In this document: positions 9,045 to 17,424 of the stretch, one piece after another | Position numbering within the stretch: the first letter of the stretch is position 1 | Layout: the number at the start of each line of letters is the position of its first letter | Source: Yimella lutea | GTDB lineage: Bacteria; Actinomycetota; Actinomycetes; Actinomycetales; Dermatophilaceae | Direction of reading: 5' to 3' | DNA: 64,000 nt | NCBI RefSeq assembly: GCF_006715095.1 | Contig: NZ_VFMO01000001.1 | Coordinates: forward strand, 744,001-808,000 | Notes under the pieces: generated by a model | What the model saw: the letters and a program-made list of their open reading frames with translations, nothing else | The model's database searches: none | Told to the model about the DNA's origin: nothing | Made by a program: the position numbers and the translations under genes

Positions 9045-9074
9045 CTCACAAGTAAACGCTTATTCACCCGTGAG
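9045..9074. promoter_or_regulatory. Operator-like inverted repeat 2 (CTCAC-N20-GTGAG)
   Basis: ACTCTCAC (9042-9049) and GTGAGAGT (9070-9077) are perfect 8-bp inverted arms, again with exactly 20 nt between them. It is a second copy of the first repeat with the same spacing, offset by 48 bp, and it ends 9 nt before the start codon of the MFS gene. The two copies straddle the divergent promoters. Confidence 0.6.
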
Positions 9075-9085
9075 AGTGGTTCGTT

Positions 9086-9446
9086 ATGGATCCGAGTCTG
9101 CGCCTCCTGCGTTCCCGCCCCACTTTCCGGTGGTACTGGGCGGGGCAGTCGATCAGTAGCGCCGGTAGCCAGGTCACGTCCATGGCGCTTCCCCTGGTGA
9201 CGGCGCTGGCCCTGGACGGCAAACCTGCCGATGTCGAGTTTGTTGCCACGGCGTCGATGGCCCCCTACCTGATGTTCTCCCTGTTGGCTGGGCACGTCCT
9301 TGAGTCACGACCGAAGCGAGCCGTCATGATCCCGGCCGACCTCGCGCAGGCAGCGTTGTTGACTCTCATCGCTTGCCGGGTCCATCGCGCCCATGCTCAC
9401 CCGAGCCATCCGCACCCTGACCACACCCGCTCAAAGCACCACCTGA
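9086..9446 (+). pseudogene. MFS transporter remnant with internal deletion
   Basis: The first ~97 codons read as a normal MFS N-terminus: FRWYWAGQSISSAGSQVTSMALPL, then TASMAPYLMFSLLAGHVLE and the loop SRPKRAVM. After the codons for LLTLIACRV (about 9376) the frame turns into His/Pro-rich nonsense. A +1 frame instead gives AGSIAPMLTRAIRTLTTPA and stops at 9444-9446, resembling the C-terminal tail of such transporters. A full gene would be about 1.2 kb, so roughly 0.85 kb appears to have been lost by one internal deletion that also changed frame. The product cannot transport. Confidence 0.7.
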
Positions 9447-9468
9447 CCCACCATAAGGAGAAGCCCCC

Positions 9469-9834
9469 ATGTCGCTGCGCCTGTCCCACACCACCTGGGA
9501 CGCCCACGACCCCCACACCGTCGCCGAGTTCTGGCGCGAGCTCGTGAGCTGGGATGTCGCCGAACCCGATTGCTACCGCCACGGCTCCGACGAGTGCTAC
9601 CTCGTCAGCCCCCACGGATACACCGTTCTGTTCTACAAGGTGCCCGAGGCCAAGCAGGTCAAGAACCGCGCCCACATGGACCTCGTCCCCGAGGGCTCCA
9701 CCAGGGACGAAGAGGTCGAGCGAGCCCTCCGCCTGGGCGCGACCATGGCCGAGGACCGACGCGACGACCTTGGCTGGGCCGTCTTGCGCGACCCCGAAGG
9801 CAACGAGTTCTGCATCCTCCAGCCCGACGCCTGA
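9469..9834 (+). CDS. VOC-family (glyoxalase/dioxygenase-fold) protein
   Basis: This 121-aa protein has the N-terminal HTTWDAHDPHTVAEFWREL pattern and the C-terminal DPEGNEFCIL motif. Both are typical of the vicinal-oxygen-chelate superfamily, in the glyoxalase-like subgroup common in actinobacteria. Candidate metal ligands include the N-terminal His and the Glu of NEFCIL. AAGGAG lies 8 nt before the ATG. It follows the broken MFS gene by 22 nt and may have been co-transcribed with it. The substrate is unknown; antibiotic-binding or lyase roles are both possible in the family. Confidence 0.85.
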   Translation: MSLRLSHTTWDAHDPHTVAEFWRELVSWDVAEPDCYRHGSDECYLVSPHGYTVLFYKVPEAKQVKNRAHMDLVPEGSTRDEEVERALRLGATMAEDRRDDLGWAVLRDPEGNEFCILQPDA

Positions 9835-10090
9835 CCAGGCCACCCCTTCCACAGAGGGACATCCAGCCACCGCTGGGCTACGTACTGCTCGCTCTGCGCG
9901 ATGCCTACACCGGCTTTCCCTGCGTCTGACCTTCACCGGGGTTTGGCATCCCAGTCGCACCCTTCGGGGGTCGCGAGGCTTCACGGTCGGTGGTCTGATG
10001 GGCAGTAGGTGAGCCGACCCCGCCAGCAGCTCGGGCCGTTGGGCCTGTCAGTTCACCCATCTTCTTCAGCTGGACACCGAGGAGTAAGCC

Positions 10091-10875
10091 ATGGACGCGA
10101 GTCTGGAGTTCGTCGGCACCGCCACCACGGTGCTGCGACTTGGTCCGTTCACGATCTTGACCGACCCGAACTTCCTGCACCGGGGCCAGTTCGCCTACTT
10201 GGGCAAGGGCCTGATGAGCCGACGGCTGACCGAGCCCTCTGTCCAGCCGCAAGACCTGCCGCAGCTCGACGCCATCGTGCTGTCCCACCTGCACGGGGAC
10301 CACTTGGACCGCATCGCCCGGCGGGAGCTCGACCGGACCCCTACGGTCTACACCACACGTCAGGCGGCGCGCCGGCTCGAGAAGTGGGAGTTCGACGCCA
10401 AGGCCCTAGCGCCGTGGCAGTCGTCAGAGCTGGCCGCCGCCGGCGTCGGGTTGCGCATCACCTCGGTGCCGGGCAACACGCCCGCGGACCGATGCGTTTC
10501 CTGCTGCCACCGGTGATGGGCAGCGTGCTGGAGCTGGACACCGGTGCCGGCACGCCGTTGCGTACCTACATCACAGGCGACACCCTGTTCCGCCGCGACC
10601 TGGAGCGCGTCGTGGAACGGTGCGGGCCGATCGACGCGATGGTGGTCCACTTGGGTGGCACGAGGATTGCCGGGATGACCGTCACCATGGACGACCGGCA
10701 AGGAGTCAAGTTGGTGCACGCGATCCGTCCCAAGCTGACTACCCCCATCCACTTCGACGACTACAAGGTCTTCAAGTCCCCCCGCGAGGACTTCGTCGCC
10801 CGGTTCACCCGTGACGCCGCCCCGGGCGACCTGCGTCTGGTCGATCGAGGGCAGACGATCCCCCTTACATCCTGA
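10091..10875 (+). pseudogene. MBL-fold metallohydrolase, split by a one-base frameshift
   Basis: The first 128 codons encode the front of a metallo-beta-lactamase-fold hydrolase (FVGTATTVLRLG, then the metal motif LSHLHGDHLDR). Near 10474 the frame breaks and would end at 10516. Shifting back by one base restores HARGPMRFLLPPVMGSVLELD, the second-metal region ITGDTLF and the C-terminal PIHFDDYKVFKSP, to a stop at 10873-10875. A single missing base after CCGGGC explains everything. GAGGAG is 6 nt before the ATG. It is either a recent pseudogene or a base-call error. Confidence 0.75.
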
Positions 10876-11017
10876 TCGGAAGGTCACCGCAACGGGGGGA
10901 GTCCAGCAGGTGGTGCGCGACGGCGTTGATCGCCGCCGCGGTCGGGACCGCGCCCAGCGCGCGCATGATCGGGATGAAGGCGCCACAGCCGACGTCGTAC
11001 GTGACAGGTGTCACCAT
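10865..11017 (-). CDS. Unrecognised 50-aa ORF, doubtful
   Basis: A minus-strand frame from ATG 11017 to TAA 10865-10867 encodes MVTPVTYDVGCGAFIPIMRA and then an Ala-rich segment. I recognise no family. It overlaps the end of the metallohydrolase pseudogene and sits just downstream of mrpG on the same strand. Its composition fits GC-rich background as well as a gene. It is listed only because the stretch is otherwise empty. Confidence 0.15.
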   Translation of the reverse strand: MVTPVTYDVGCGAFIPIMRALGAVPTAAAINAVAHHLLDSPRCGDLPIRM

Positions 11018-11050
11018 GCAGACTCAGCGGACGCCCGACTCACCGCAGGG

Positions 11051-11425
11051 TTACTGGTTGTCGTCGGATGTGCGTTGTGCGAAGCCGGAGTCGGCGAGGT
11101 CTTCGGCGAGTTCGTCGACGACGAGGGTGTCGGAGTCGATCAGGCCGGCGCGATAGGCGCTGCGACTGACCATCGTGCCGGCGACCGGTGCGGTGAACAG
11201 TTGCATGAAGACGATCAGCACGCAGATGCCCACGACGTACCAGGTGCGCAGCGACAGTGCGATGCCGAGCGCGATCACGATGATGCCGAGCACCTGTGGC
11301 TTGGTGATTCCGTGCAGTTTCGACAGGAGGTCGGGGAAGCGGACGAGCGTGACCGCCGCGCCCAGGCACAGCAGCGAACCGATCAGCAGCAGAATCGCGC
11401 CGAGCAGGTCGAGGAACCCGTTCAT
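11051..11425 (-). CDS. mrpG: Mrp Na+/H+ antiporter subunit G
   Basis: This 124-aa small membrane subunit is the last of the mrp operon. Three hydrophobic helices are visible, with the family pattern LLLIGSLLCLGAAVTLVRFPD and then LSKLHGITKPQVLGI. The MnhG/PhaG family signature is RFPDxxxRxHxxxK-like. It overlaps mrpF by 4 nt (ATGA). The C-terminal tail after residue 90 is hydrophilic and acidic (SDTLVVDELAEDL). Subunit G is needed for assembly of the hetero-oligomeric antiporter in characterised systems. Confidence 0.92.
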   Translation of the reverse strand: MNGFLDLLGAILLLIGSLLCLGAAVTLVRFPDLLSKLHGITKPQVLGIIVIALGIALSLRTWYVVGICVLIVFMQLFTAPVAGTMVSRSAYRAGLIDSDTLVVDELAEDLADSGFAQRTSDDNQ

Positions 11426-11745
11426 GACGTGCTCTCCTGGTCGCTGTGGTGTGTCTGCTCGTAGCGGCGCCGGCTGACCATTCGGTCGGCCACCATGCGC
11501 GACACGGCGACGGCACTGGTGAACCCGAGCATCGACAGCAGCAGCAACACGTTGATCTCGGTGGAGGAGTCGGAGTACGCCGCCCAGAGTCCGACGGATG
11601 CGATGACGACCGCGACCATCAGGTCGGCGGCGACGCTGCGGTCGAGTTGGCTGGGGCCGTGTGCGATGCGTCCGACCGCGATCAGGGCGGAGGCGAAGAG
11701 CACGACGGCTGCGATGCCGATGATGACGTGTGCAACCAAGGTCAT
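11422..11745 (-). CDS. mrpF: Mrp Na+/H+ antiporter subunit F
   Basis: This 107-aa protein has three predicted helices (VIIGIAAVVLFASALIAV, LMVAVVIASVGLWAAY, VLLLLSMLGFTSAVAVS) and the MnhF-type motif GPSQLDRSVAADL between helices 1 and 2. ATG 11745 overlaps the mrpE stop by 4 nt. The longer open frame upstream is antisense or out-of-frame noise over mrpE. The tail is basic and then His/Ser-rich. Confidence 0.92.
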   Translation of the reverse strand: MTLVAHVIIGIAAVVLFASALIAVGRIAHGPSQLDRSVAADLMVAVVIASVGLWAAYSDSSTEINVLLLLSMLGFTSAVAVSRMVADRMVSRRRYEQTHHSDQESTS

Positions 11746-12332
11746 TCCTCGACCTCCCATTCGTCGCGGCGGGTGGCTGTGGGCGGCAGCTTGACGCAGG
11801 CGGTCTCGAAGGCGTCCTGCTCCTGCTTCGTGCCGAACGCTCGAAGTACCCGCCGCTCCGTCTCGAGCACCTGGTGCCGAATACCGGCGATCGCGTGCTC
11901 CCCCTCCAGGTCGAGCACGTGCAGGTAAAGACGTCGTGGCGAACGGACGATCTCGACGACGACAGTGCCCGGAATGAGCGAGGTCAGTTCGGCGACCTGC
12001 ACCTGGTAGAGGTCGTTGTCGGAGAACAACTCGGTACGCACGATGCCGGAGCGAAGATGCACCTCGCGTCCCCAGGTCAGGCGGATGATCCTGGCCGACG
12101 ACACGACGAGATCGCGCAGCAGATGACCGAGCAGGACGATGCAACCGACCAGGTGCGGACGTCCGGACAGGTGGATCGGCGGCAAGGGGAAGACGATCGT
12201 GATCAGCCAACCGAGCAACACGCCGCCGAGGAATGCCACCGGTGACGGGGACCCCCACAACAGCATCCACACCACGGCCATGCTGAGCACCGCGGCGGGA
12301 CGCAAGCGCATCCGGGCGCGTGCGTTGATCAT
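11742..12332 (-). CDS. mrpE: Mrp Na+/H+ antiporter subunit E
   Basis: This 196-aa MnhE-family subunit has N-terminal helices (PAAVLSMAVVWMLLWG, FLGGVLLGWLITIVF), then HLLRDLVVSSARIIRLTWG. A cytosolic domain follows with the conserved LTSLIPGTVVVEI segment and LYLHVLDLE. It overlaps mrpD and mrpF by 4 nt each. The C-terminal extension beyond residue 150 is longer than in Bacillus MrpE and is rich in charged residues. Confidence 0.92.
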   Translation of the reverse strand: MINARARMRLRPAAVLSMAVVWMLLWGSPSPVAFLGGVLLGWLITIVFPLPPIHLSGRPHLVGCIVLLGHLLRDLVVSSARIIRLTWGREVHLRSGIVRTELFSDNDLYQVQVAELTSLIPGTVVVEIVRSPRRLYLHVLDLEGEHAIAGIRHQVLETERRVLRAFGTKQEQDAFETACVKLPPTATRRDEWEVEE

Positions 12333-13870
12333 GGCTGCACCTCGCCCAGGACGGCGCGGACGTAACTCTGATCGGTCAGGTTCGCCGCGGCCCGGCCGGT
12401 GTAGTCGTACAGCGGCCCGGCGAAGAAGGTCAGCGACAGGCTGAACAGCACCAGGGCACCGGTGGCACCGACCATCAGCGGCGGCATCGGACGGCGGTCG
12501 CCGGAAAGGTCGTCGGCGACGGCTCCGTGCAGTTCCTCGTCGTCGTGCTTGCTGGGGGAGGTGCCCCAGAACGCACGGTTCCAGACCTTGGCCATCGCCA
12601 GCAGCGTCAGCAGGCTGGTGACGATGCCGCCGACGACGACCACCCAGGCGAGCGGGGTGCCGAGTTCGGCACCGCCCTGCATCAGGCCCAGCTTGCCGAT
12701 GAAGCCGGACATCGGCGGAATACCGGCCAGGTTCATCGCGGGCAGGAAGAACAGGAACGCCAGCACCGGTGACACCTTGGCCAGTCCGCCGAGGTTGTCG
12801 AGGGCGGACGACCCACCGCGGCGTTCGATCAGCCCGGTCACCAGGAACAACGTGGCCTGGATGGTGATGTGGTGCGCGGTGTAGAAGATCGTCGCGGCCA
12901 GGCCGGCGGGGTTGGCGACCGCGATGCCGAAGATCATGTAGCCCAGGTGGCTGACCAGCGTGAACGACAGCATCCGCTTGATCTCGGTCTGCGCGACCGC
13001 ACCCAGGATGCCGATGATCATCGTGAGCAAACCGGCCACCAGCAACAGGTTGGTCAGGTGCTCGCCGGGGAACAGCAATGTCTGCGTCCGGATGATCGCG
13101 TACACGCCGACCTTTGTCAGCAGGCCGGCGAACACGGCCGTGACCGGTGCCGGGGCGGTGGGGTAGGAGTCCGGCAACCAGGCCGACAGCGGGAAGACGG
13201 CCGCCTTGATGCAGAAGGTGACCAGCAACAGCATGTGCAGCAACAACTGCACCGGCTCGGACAGGTCACCCAGGCGCTGGGACAGCTGCGCCATGTTGAC
13301 GGTGCCGGTCGCCGCGTAGATCGAGGCGATCGAGATGAGGAACAGCGACGACGACAGCAGGCTGACGATGATGTAGGTCGTGCCGGCCCGGATGCGGTCG
13401 GCCGTGCCGCCGAGGGTGAGCAGCACATAGGACGCGAACAGCAGGATCTCGAATCCGACGAACAGGTTGAACAGGTCGCCGGCCAGGAAGGCGTTGGAGA
13501 CGCCGGCGATCAGCAGCAGGAAGGTCGGGTGGTAGATCGAGACCGGGATGTCGCGGCGTTGCTCGTCGTGTTCGGCGCCGGCGGAGAACACCAGGACGGC
13601 GAGGGCCACCACGGATGCGACCAGCAGCATGAGCGCGCTCAGGCGGTCTGCCACCAGCACGATGCCGAGCGGCGCCGGCCAGTCACCCACCCACAGCGCC
13701 AGCGGACCTTCCTGGTCGGTGTGCCACATGAGGATCGCGGCGACGACGATGACGCCGGAAAGGCACAGCACCGAGACGGCACGCTGCAGGCGCGGACGAC
13801 GTGGGAGCGCCAGCGCGACACCGGCACCGAAGATGGTGAGCAGGACGGGGACGGGGAGCAGGTTGTTCAT
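12329..13870 (-). CDS. mrpD: Mrp Na+/H+ antiporter subunit D
   Basis: This 513-aa homologue of complex I antiporter-like subunits has about 14 helices. The proton-antiporter core contains GFEILLFASYVLLTLGG (with the conserved Glu on helix 5), KAAVFPLSAWLPDSYPTAPAPV (conserved Lys on helix 7) and the helix-8 region AQTEIKRMLSFTLVSHLGYM. These are the ion-path residues shared by MrpD and NuoL/M/N. It is translationally coupled on both sides by ATGA overlaps. Confidence 0.94.
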   Translation of the reverse strand: MNNLLPVPVLLTIFGAGVALALPRRPRLQRAVSVLCLSGVIVVAAILMWHTDQEGPLALWVGDWPAPLGIVLVADRLSALMLLVASVVALAVLVFSAGAEHDEQRRDIPVSIYHPTFLLLIAGVSNAFLAGDLFNLFVGFEILLFASYVLLTLGGTADRIRAGTTYIIVSLLSSSLFLISIASIYAATGTVNMAQLSQRLGDLSEPVQLLLHMLLLVTFCIKAAVFPLSAWLPDSYPTAPAPVTAVFAGLLTKVGVYAIIRTQTLLFPGEHLTNLLLVAGLLTMIIGILGAVAQTEIKRMLSFTLVSHLGYMIFGIAVANPAGLAATIFYTAHHITIQATLFLVTGLIERRGGSSALDNLGGLAKVSPVLAFLFFLPAMNLAGIPPMSGFIGKLGLMQGGAELGTPLAWVVVVGGIVTSLLTLLAMAKVWNRAFWGTSPSKHDDEELHGAVADDLSGDRRPMPPLMVGATGALVLFSLSLTFFAGPLYDYTGRAAANLTDQSYVRAVLGEVQP

Positions 13871-14295
13871 TCGCTCACCACGTCCTCACCGCTGTCGGAG
13901 AAGGTGGTCTCCTCGAAGGAGTCGGACGCCTCGTCCTTCTTGGCCAGTTCGCGGATGCGGGAGTCCTCGACGTCGTCCGCCGTCTCGTCGTGACCGTGCA
14001 GTTGGAAGCTGCGGTACGCCATCGCGAGCACGAACGCCGACACGGCGAGGGTGATGACGATCGCGGTGAGCACCATGGCCTGCGGCAGGGGATCGGCCGC
14101 GGTCTCGCGGGAGAACATGCCGATGATCGGTGGTGTGCCGGCGTCGCCGGCTGCGTTCAGGAACAACAGGTTCACGCCGTTCGAGCAGAGCACCACCCCG
14201 ATCAGGATCCGGGACAGCGAGCGTTCGAGCAGCAGGTAGACGCCGGCCGCGACAAGGAGTCCGGCGGTGATGCTGAGGGTCAGGTTCGCGGTCAT
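13867..14295 (-). CDS. mrpC: Mrp Na+/H+ antiporter subunit C
   Basis: This 142-aa NuoK-like subunit has three helices, including LSRILIGVVLCSNGVNLLFL (the conserved GxxLxxNxVNLL pattern) and LPQAMVLTAIVITLAVSAFVLA. The C-terminal ~35 residues are acidic and hydrophilic, and may be cytosolic. ATG 14295 overlaps the mrpA stop by 4 nt. Confidence 0.94.
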   Translation of the reverse strand: MTANLTLSITAGLLVAAGVYLLLERSLSRILIGVVLCSNGVNLLFLNAAGDAGTPPIIGMFSRETAADPLPQAMVLTAIVITLAVSAFVLAMAYRSFQLHGHDETADDVEDSRIRELAKKDEASDSFEETTFSDSGEDVVSE

Positions 14296-17234
14296 CGACG
14301 ACGCTCCTGACCGGGGATCGCCTTGGTGGACGAGGCGAGCGGCATGGGGGCGATGTCCTCCTGGGCGTGGACGTCGATGCCGGAGCCGAGGCTGCGGGCG
14401 AGGTCGAGGATCATGCCGACGACGACGAGGTACACACCGATGTCGAACAGCGTCGAGGAGACCAGGTGCAGTTCACCGAACATCGGCCAGTTAGCACCCC
14501 ACGGCGTCGTCCATGAGTCCGGACCGGGGATGTTGACGTGGAGGTCGTAGCTCTCCAGCACCTTGCCGCCGAACGCGACGGGAATGATGGCGGAGCTGAT
14601 CGCCGTGAACAGTCCGGCGCCCAGCAGACGTCCGGCATCGAACGGCGCGGCCTCGTCCAACTCGTGGCGGCCGGCGGTCAGGTAACGCACCATCAGCGCC
14701 ATGCCCGCGACCAGGCCGCCGGCGAACCCGCCACCGGGCAGGTTGTGACCGGCGAGCAGCAGGTACAGCGAGGTGATGATCAGCAGTCCGAACAGCAGAC
14801 GGGTGACGACCTCGAACACCAGCGAGCGCGTCTGCGGCGACAGCGTCTGCCCGGCACGCAGCCAGACGCCGGGGTTGCGGTCGTCCTTGTGGTCGTCGTC
14901 GTGGGTCTCCATCGCCTCGGACGTGCGGGTGACGGTGGCGGTGCGGGAGCGCAGGAAGATCAACGAGGCGACACCGGTGGCGGCGATGACCAGCACGGAG
15001 ATCTCTCCGAAGGTGTCCCAGGCGCGCATGTCGACCAGGGCCACGTTGACGATGTTCTTGCCGTACCCGAAGTCGTAGGCTGCGTCGTACCACTCCTCGC
15101 TGACCGGTGCCGCGGTGCGTGCGCCGCCGGTGACGAGCGCGATCAGCGTGACGGTGGTGCCGACGAGCAGCGCCACCAGGACGCGCCACCAGCGGGTGGA
15201 GCTCAGCGGGCGGTTGGTGAAGTAGCGCGGCAATTTGCGGATGACCAGGACGAAGATGACCAGGCTGACGGTCTCGACGAGCACCTGGGTCAGGGCGAGG
15301 TCGGGAGCGCCGGCGATCATGAACATCAGCGCCAGGCTGTAGCCGGTGACACCGGTGAGTAGCACCGCGCGCAGGCGTCCGCGGGAGGTGGCCGCGAGGA
15401 ACGCGGCCCACACCATGACGATCGCGATCGGGATCTGCGCCCAACTGTCGGCGAGGCGGACCGAGGGCCACTGCTGGATGCGCAGCATGGAGTAGGTGGC
15501 CAGCGAGACGAACACGATGAGGATCGTGCCGAGGTAGATCGACAACGAACCGCGCTGTGTGCGTGCCGTGGTCTCGACAGCGAGACGGTCGATGCCGCGC
15601 ATCGAGCGGTGATAGATCTCTTCTGCTGCAACGGTCTTGGGGAAGGTCGACTGGACGGCGGCGATGCGGTCGCGGGCCAGGAACAGGCCGATGCCGGCGA
15701 CGACTGCGGCGACGGACATGAACAGCGGCCATCCCAGGCCGTGCCACAGGGCGAGTCCGTGGCTCGGGGTGCCGGTGCGCACGCTCTGCGCGTACGGCTC
15801 GAGGAGTTCGGTGAGCGGGGCGCCGAGGAATCCGCCGACCAGGCTGAGTGCCCCGAGGACGACGGGGACGGCGACCATGCCGACGGCGGGAGGGTGCCAG
15901 TTCAGCGCGGGGGCGCCGTCCTTGGGTGCGAAGGCACCCCACCACCAGCGCAGGCTGTAGGCGACGGTCAGCGCCGAACCGAAGACGAGAGCGAACGCGA
16001 CGACGATCGCGGCCAGCGGGCTGACCGACGGGGGCTCACCGTTGACCAGGTAGGTGACCGACTCGAACGCGCCTTCCTTGGTGACGAACCCGATCAGCGG
16101 GGGCACACCCGCCATCGACAGGGCGGCCAGGCCGCCGAGGACGGCCAGCCATGGGGCGCGGTAGCCGACTCCGTTGAGATCCTTGAGGTTTCGGGTACCC
16201 GCGCTGTGATCGATGATGCCGACGCACATGAACAGCGTCGACTTGAACAGCGCGTGCGCGATCACCAGGGCCATGCCGGCGAGCGCCGCCGACCGCGTCC
16301 CGACGCCGACGAGCAGCACCATGAATCCGAGTTGGCTGACGGTGCCGTAGGCCAGCAGGAGTTTGAGGTCGGTCTGTCGTAGGGCTCGCCAGCCCCCGAC
16401 CAGCATCGTCGCGGTGCCGAGGAGCAGGACGGTCGGGCGCCAGAAGGCGACGCCGGCGAACGCCGGGGCGAGCACGGCGACCAGGTAGACGCCGGCCTTC
16501 ACCATCGCGGCGGCGTGCAGGTACGCCGAGATCGGGGTCGGGGCGGCCATCGCGCCGGGTAGCCAGAAGTGGAAGGGGATCAGCGCGGACTTGCTGAGCG
16601 CTCCGACCAGCATGAGCAGGACGCCGACGGTCACCAACGCACCCGACGGAGGAGCGGCGATGATCTGGCTGAGGGAGTAGGTGCCTGCTTCGTGGCCGAG
16701 GGCGACGATGCCGATCAGCATCGCCAGACCACCGGTGGTGGTGACCAGCAGTGCGGTGTTCGCGGCGCCGCGGTTGGCCCGGCGGGTCACGTCGTGCGCG
16801 ATGAGCAGGTAGGAGAAGACCGAGGTCAGCTCCCAGAAGACGTACATCAGGATCAGGTCGTCGGCGGTGACCAGACCGAGCATCGTGCCCGCGAAGATCG
16901 TCAGGATCGATCCGCTGCGGACCGGCATCTCCTTGTCGAAGTACCAGCGGCAATAGATCAGCACGCAGGCACCGATCCAGCAGACGATCAGCGCCAGGAC
17001 CCACTGCACCAGCCCGATGTGCATGTCGAGGCTGACCCCGAGGCCGGGGATCCAGTCCAGGCGGACGTCGACCGTCTCGCCGGAGGTGATCCTGGGCGCG
17101 AGCGTGAGCAACCAGACGCCGGCGGCGAACGGAACCAGGGCGAGTACGAAGAATGCTCGGGACCCGAGGAACCGGGCCAGCCAAGGGGTCGATGCACCCG
17201 CCACCACGTGTGCGGCAATGAGTGCGTAGAGCAC
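14292..17234 (-). CDS. mrpA: Mrp Na+/H+ antiporter subunit A fused to the MnhB domain
   Basis: This 980-aa product combines a NuoL-like antiporter core (about 1-500), the MrpA-specific C-terminal helices, and an MnhB-like domain (about 800-950: TRLLFGLLIITSLYLLLAGH, NLPGGGFAGGLVAGMALMV, FDIGVYLVVVGMI). Conserved ion-path features include ELTSVFSYLLIAHD and KSALIPFHFWLPGAMAAPTP. No separate mrpB exists, because the fusion supplies it. The GTG at 17234 is chosen: GGAAGG sits about 9 nt upstream, whereas the longer GTG at 17282 directly abuts a -10-like TAAAGT. It is the first gene of the six-gene operon; the complex exports Na+ for H+ and supports pH and salt tolerance. Confidence 0.93.
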   Translation of the reverse strand: MLYALIAAHVVAGASTPWLARFLGSRAFFVLALVPFAAGVWLLTLAPRITSGETVDVRLDWIPGLGVSLDMHIGLVQWVLALIVCWIGACVLIYCRWYFDKEMPVRSGSILTIFAGTMLGLVTADDLILMYVFWELTSVFSYLLIAHDVTRRANRGAANTALLVTTTGGLAMLIGIVALGHEAGTYSLSQIIAAPPSGALVTVGVLLMLVGALSKSALIPFHFWLPGAMAAPTPISAYLHAAAMVKAGVYLVAVLAPAFAGVAFWRPTVLLLGTATMLVGGWRALRQTDLKLLLAYGTVSQLGFMVLLVGVGTRSAALAGMALVIAHALFKSTLFMCVGIIDHSAGTRNLKDLNGVGYRAPWLAVLGGLAALSMAGVPPLIGFVTKEGAFESVTYLVNGEPPSVSPLAAIVVAFALVFGSALTVAYSLRWWWGAFAPKDGAPALNWHPPAVGMVAVPVVLGALSLVGGFLGAPLTELLEPYAQSVRTGTPSHGLALWHGLGWPLFMSVAAVVAGIGLFLARDRIAAVQSTFPKTVAAEEIYHRSMRGIDRLAVETTARTQRGSLSIYLGTILIVFVSLATYSMLRIQQWPSVRLADSWAQIPIAIVMVWAAFLAATSRGRLRAVLLTGVTGYSLALMFMIAGAPDLALTQVLVETVSLVIFVLVIRKLPRYFTNRPLSSTRWWRVLVALLVGTTVTLIALVTGGARTAAPVSEEWYDAAYDFGYGKNIVNVALVDMRAWDTFGEISVLVIAATGVASLIFLRSRTATVTRTSEAMETHDDDHKDDRNPGVWLRAGQTLSPQTRSLVFEVVTRLLFGLLIITSLYLLLAGHNLPGGGFAGGLVAGMALMVRYLTAGRHELDEAAPFDAGRLLGAGLFTAISSAIIPVAFGGKVLESYDLHVNIPGPDSWTTPWGANWPMFGELHLVSSTLFDIGVYLVVVGMILDLARSLGSGIDVHAQEDIAPMPLASSTKAIPGQERRR

Positions 17235-17284
17235 GCCAGGCGTCCTTCCGTCTGGTGGCTTCACATGAAGGGGATTGGTCACAC

Positions 17285-17290
17285 TTTACA
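17285..17290 (-). promoter_or_regulatory. Candidate -10 element of the mrp operon
   Basis: TAAAGT on the minus strand lies about 50 nt upstream of the preferred mrpA GTG start. A transcript beginning about 7 nt downstream would have a ~40-nt leader that includes the GGAAGG ribosome site. No convincing -35 hexamer is seen. Based on sequence only. Confidence 0.35.
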
Positions 17291-17410
17291 GTCCGCACGG
17301 TTCGATCCCGAATCGGTGAGCCGCGCGAAATCGCGCATCGGCGGCATTCCACGGGTCTCTGCGGGCGGTTGCGTGCCTGAGTGGGATTCGTGGGTAGCGA
17401 TCGATCGGCG

Positions 17411-17416
17411 TATAAC
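17411..17416 (+). promoter_or_regulatory. Candidate -10 element giving a leaderless mRNA
   Basis: TATAAC at 17411-17416 ends 8 nt before the ATG of the amino-acid ABC gene (17425). A start site 6-8 nt downstream would fall on or beside the ATG, and no Shine-Dalgarno sequence is present. This matches the common actinobacterial leaderless arrangement. A -35 element is weak or absent. Confidence 0.45.
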
Positions 17417-17424
17417 TGGTCGTC

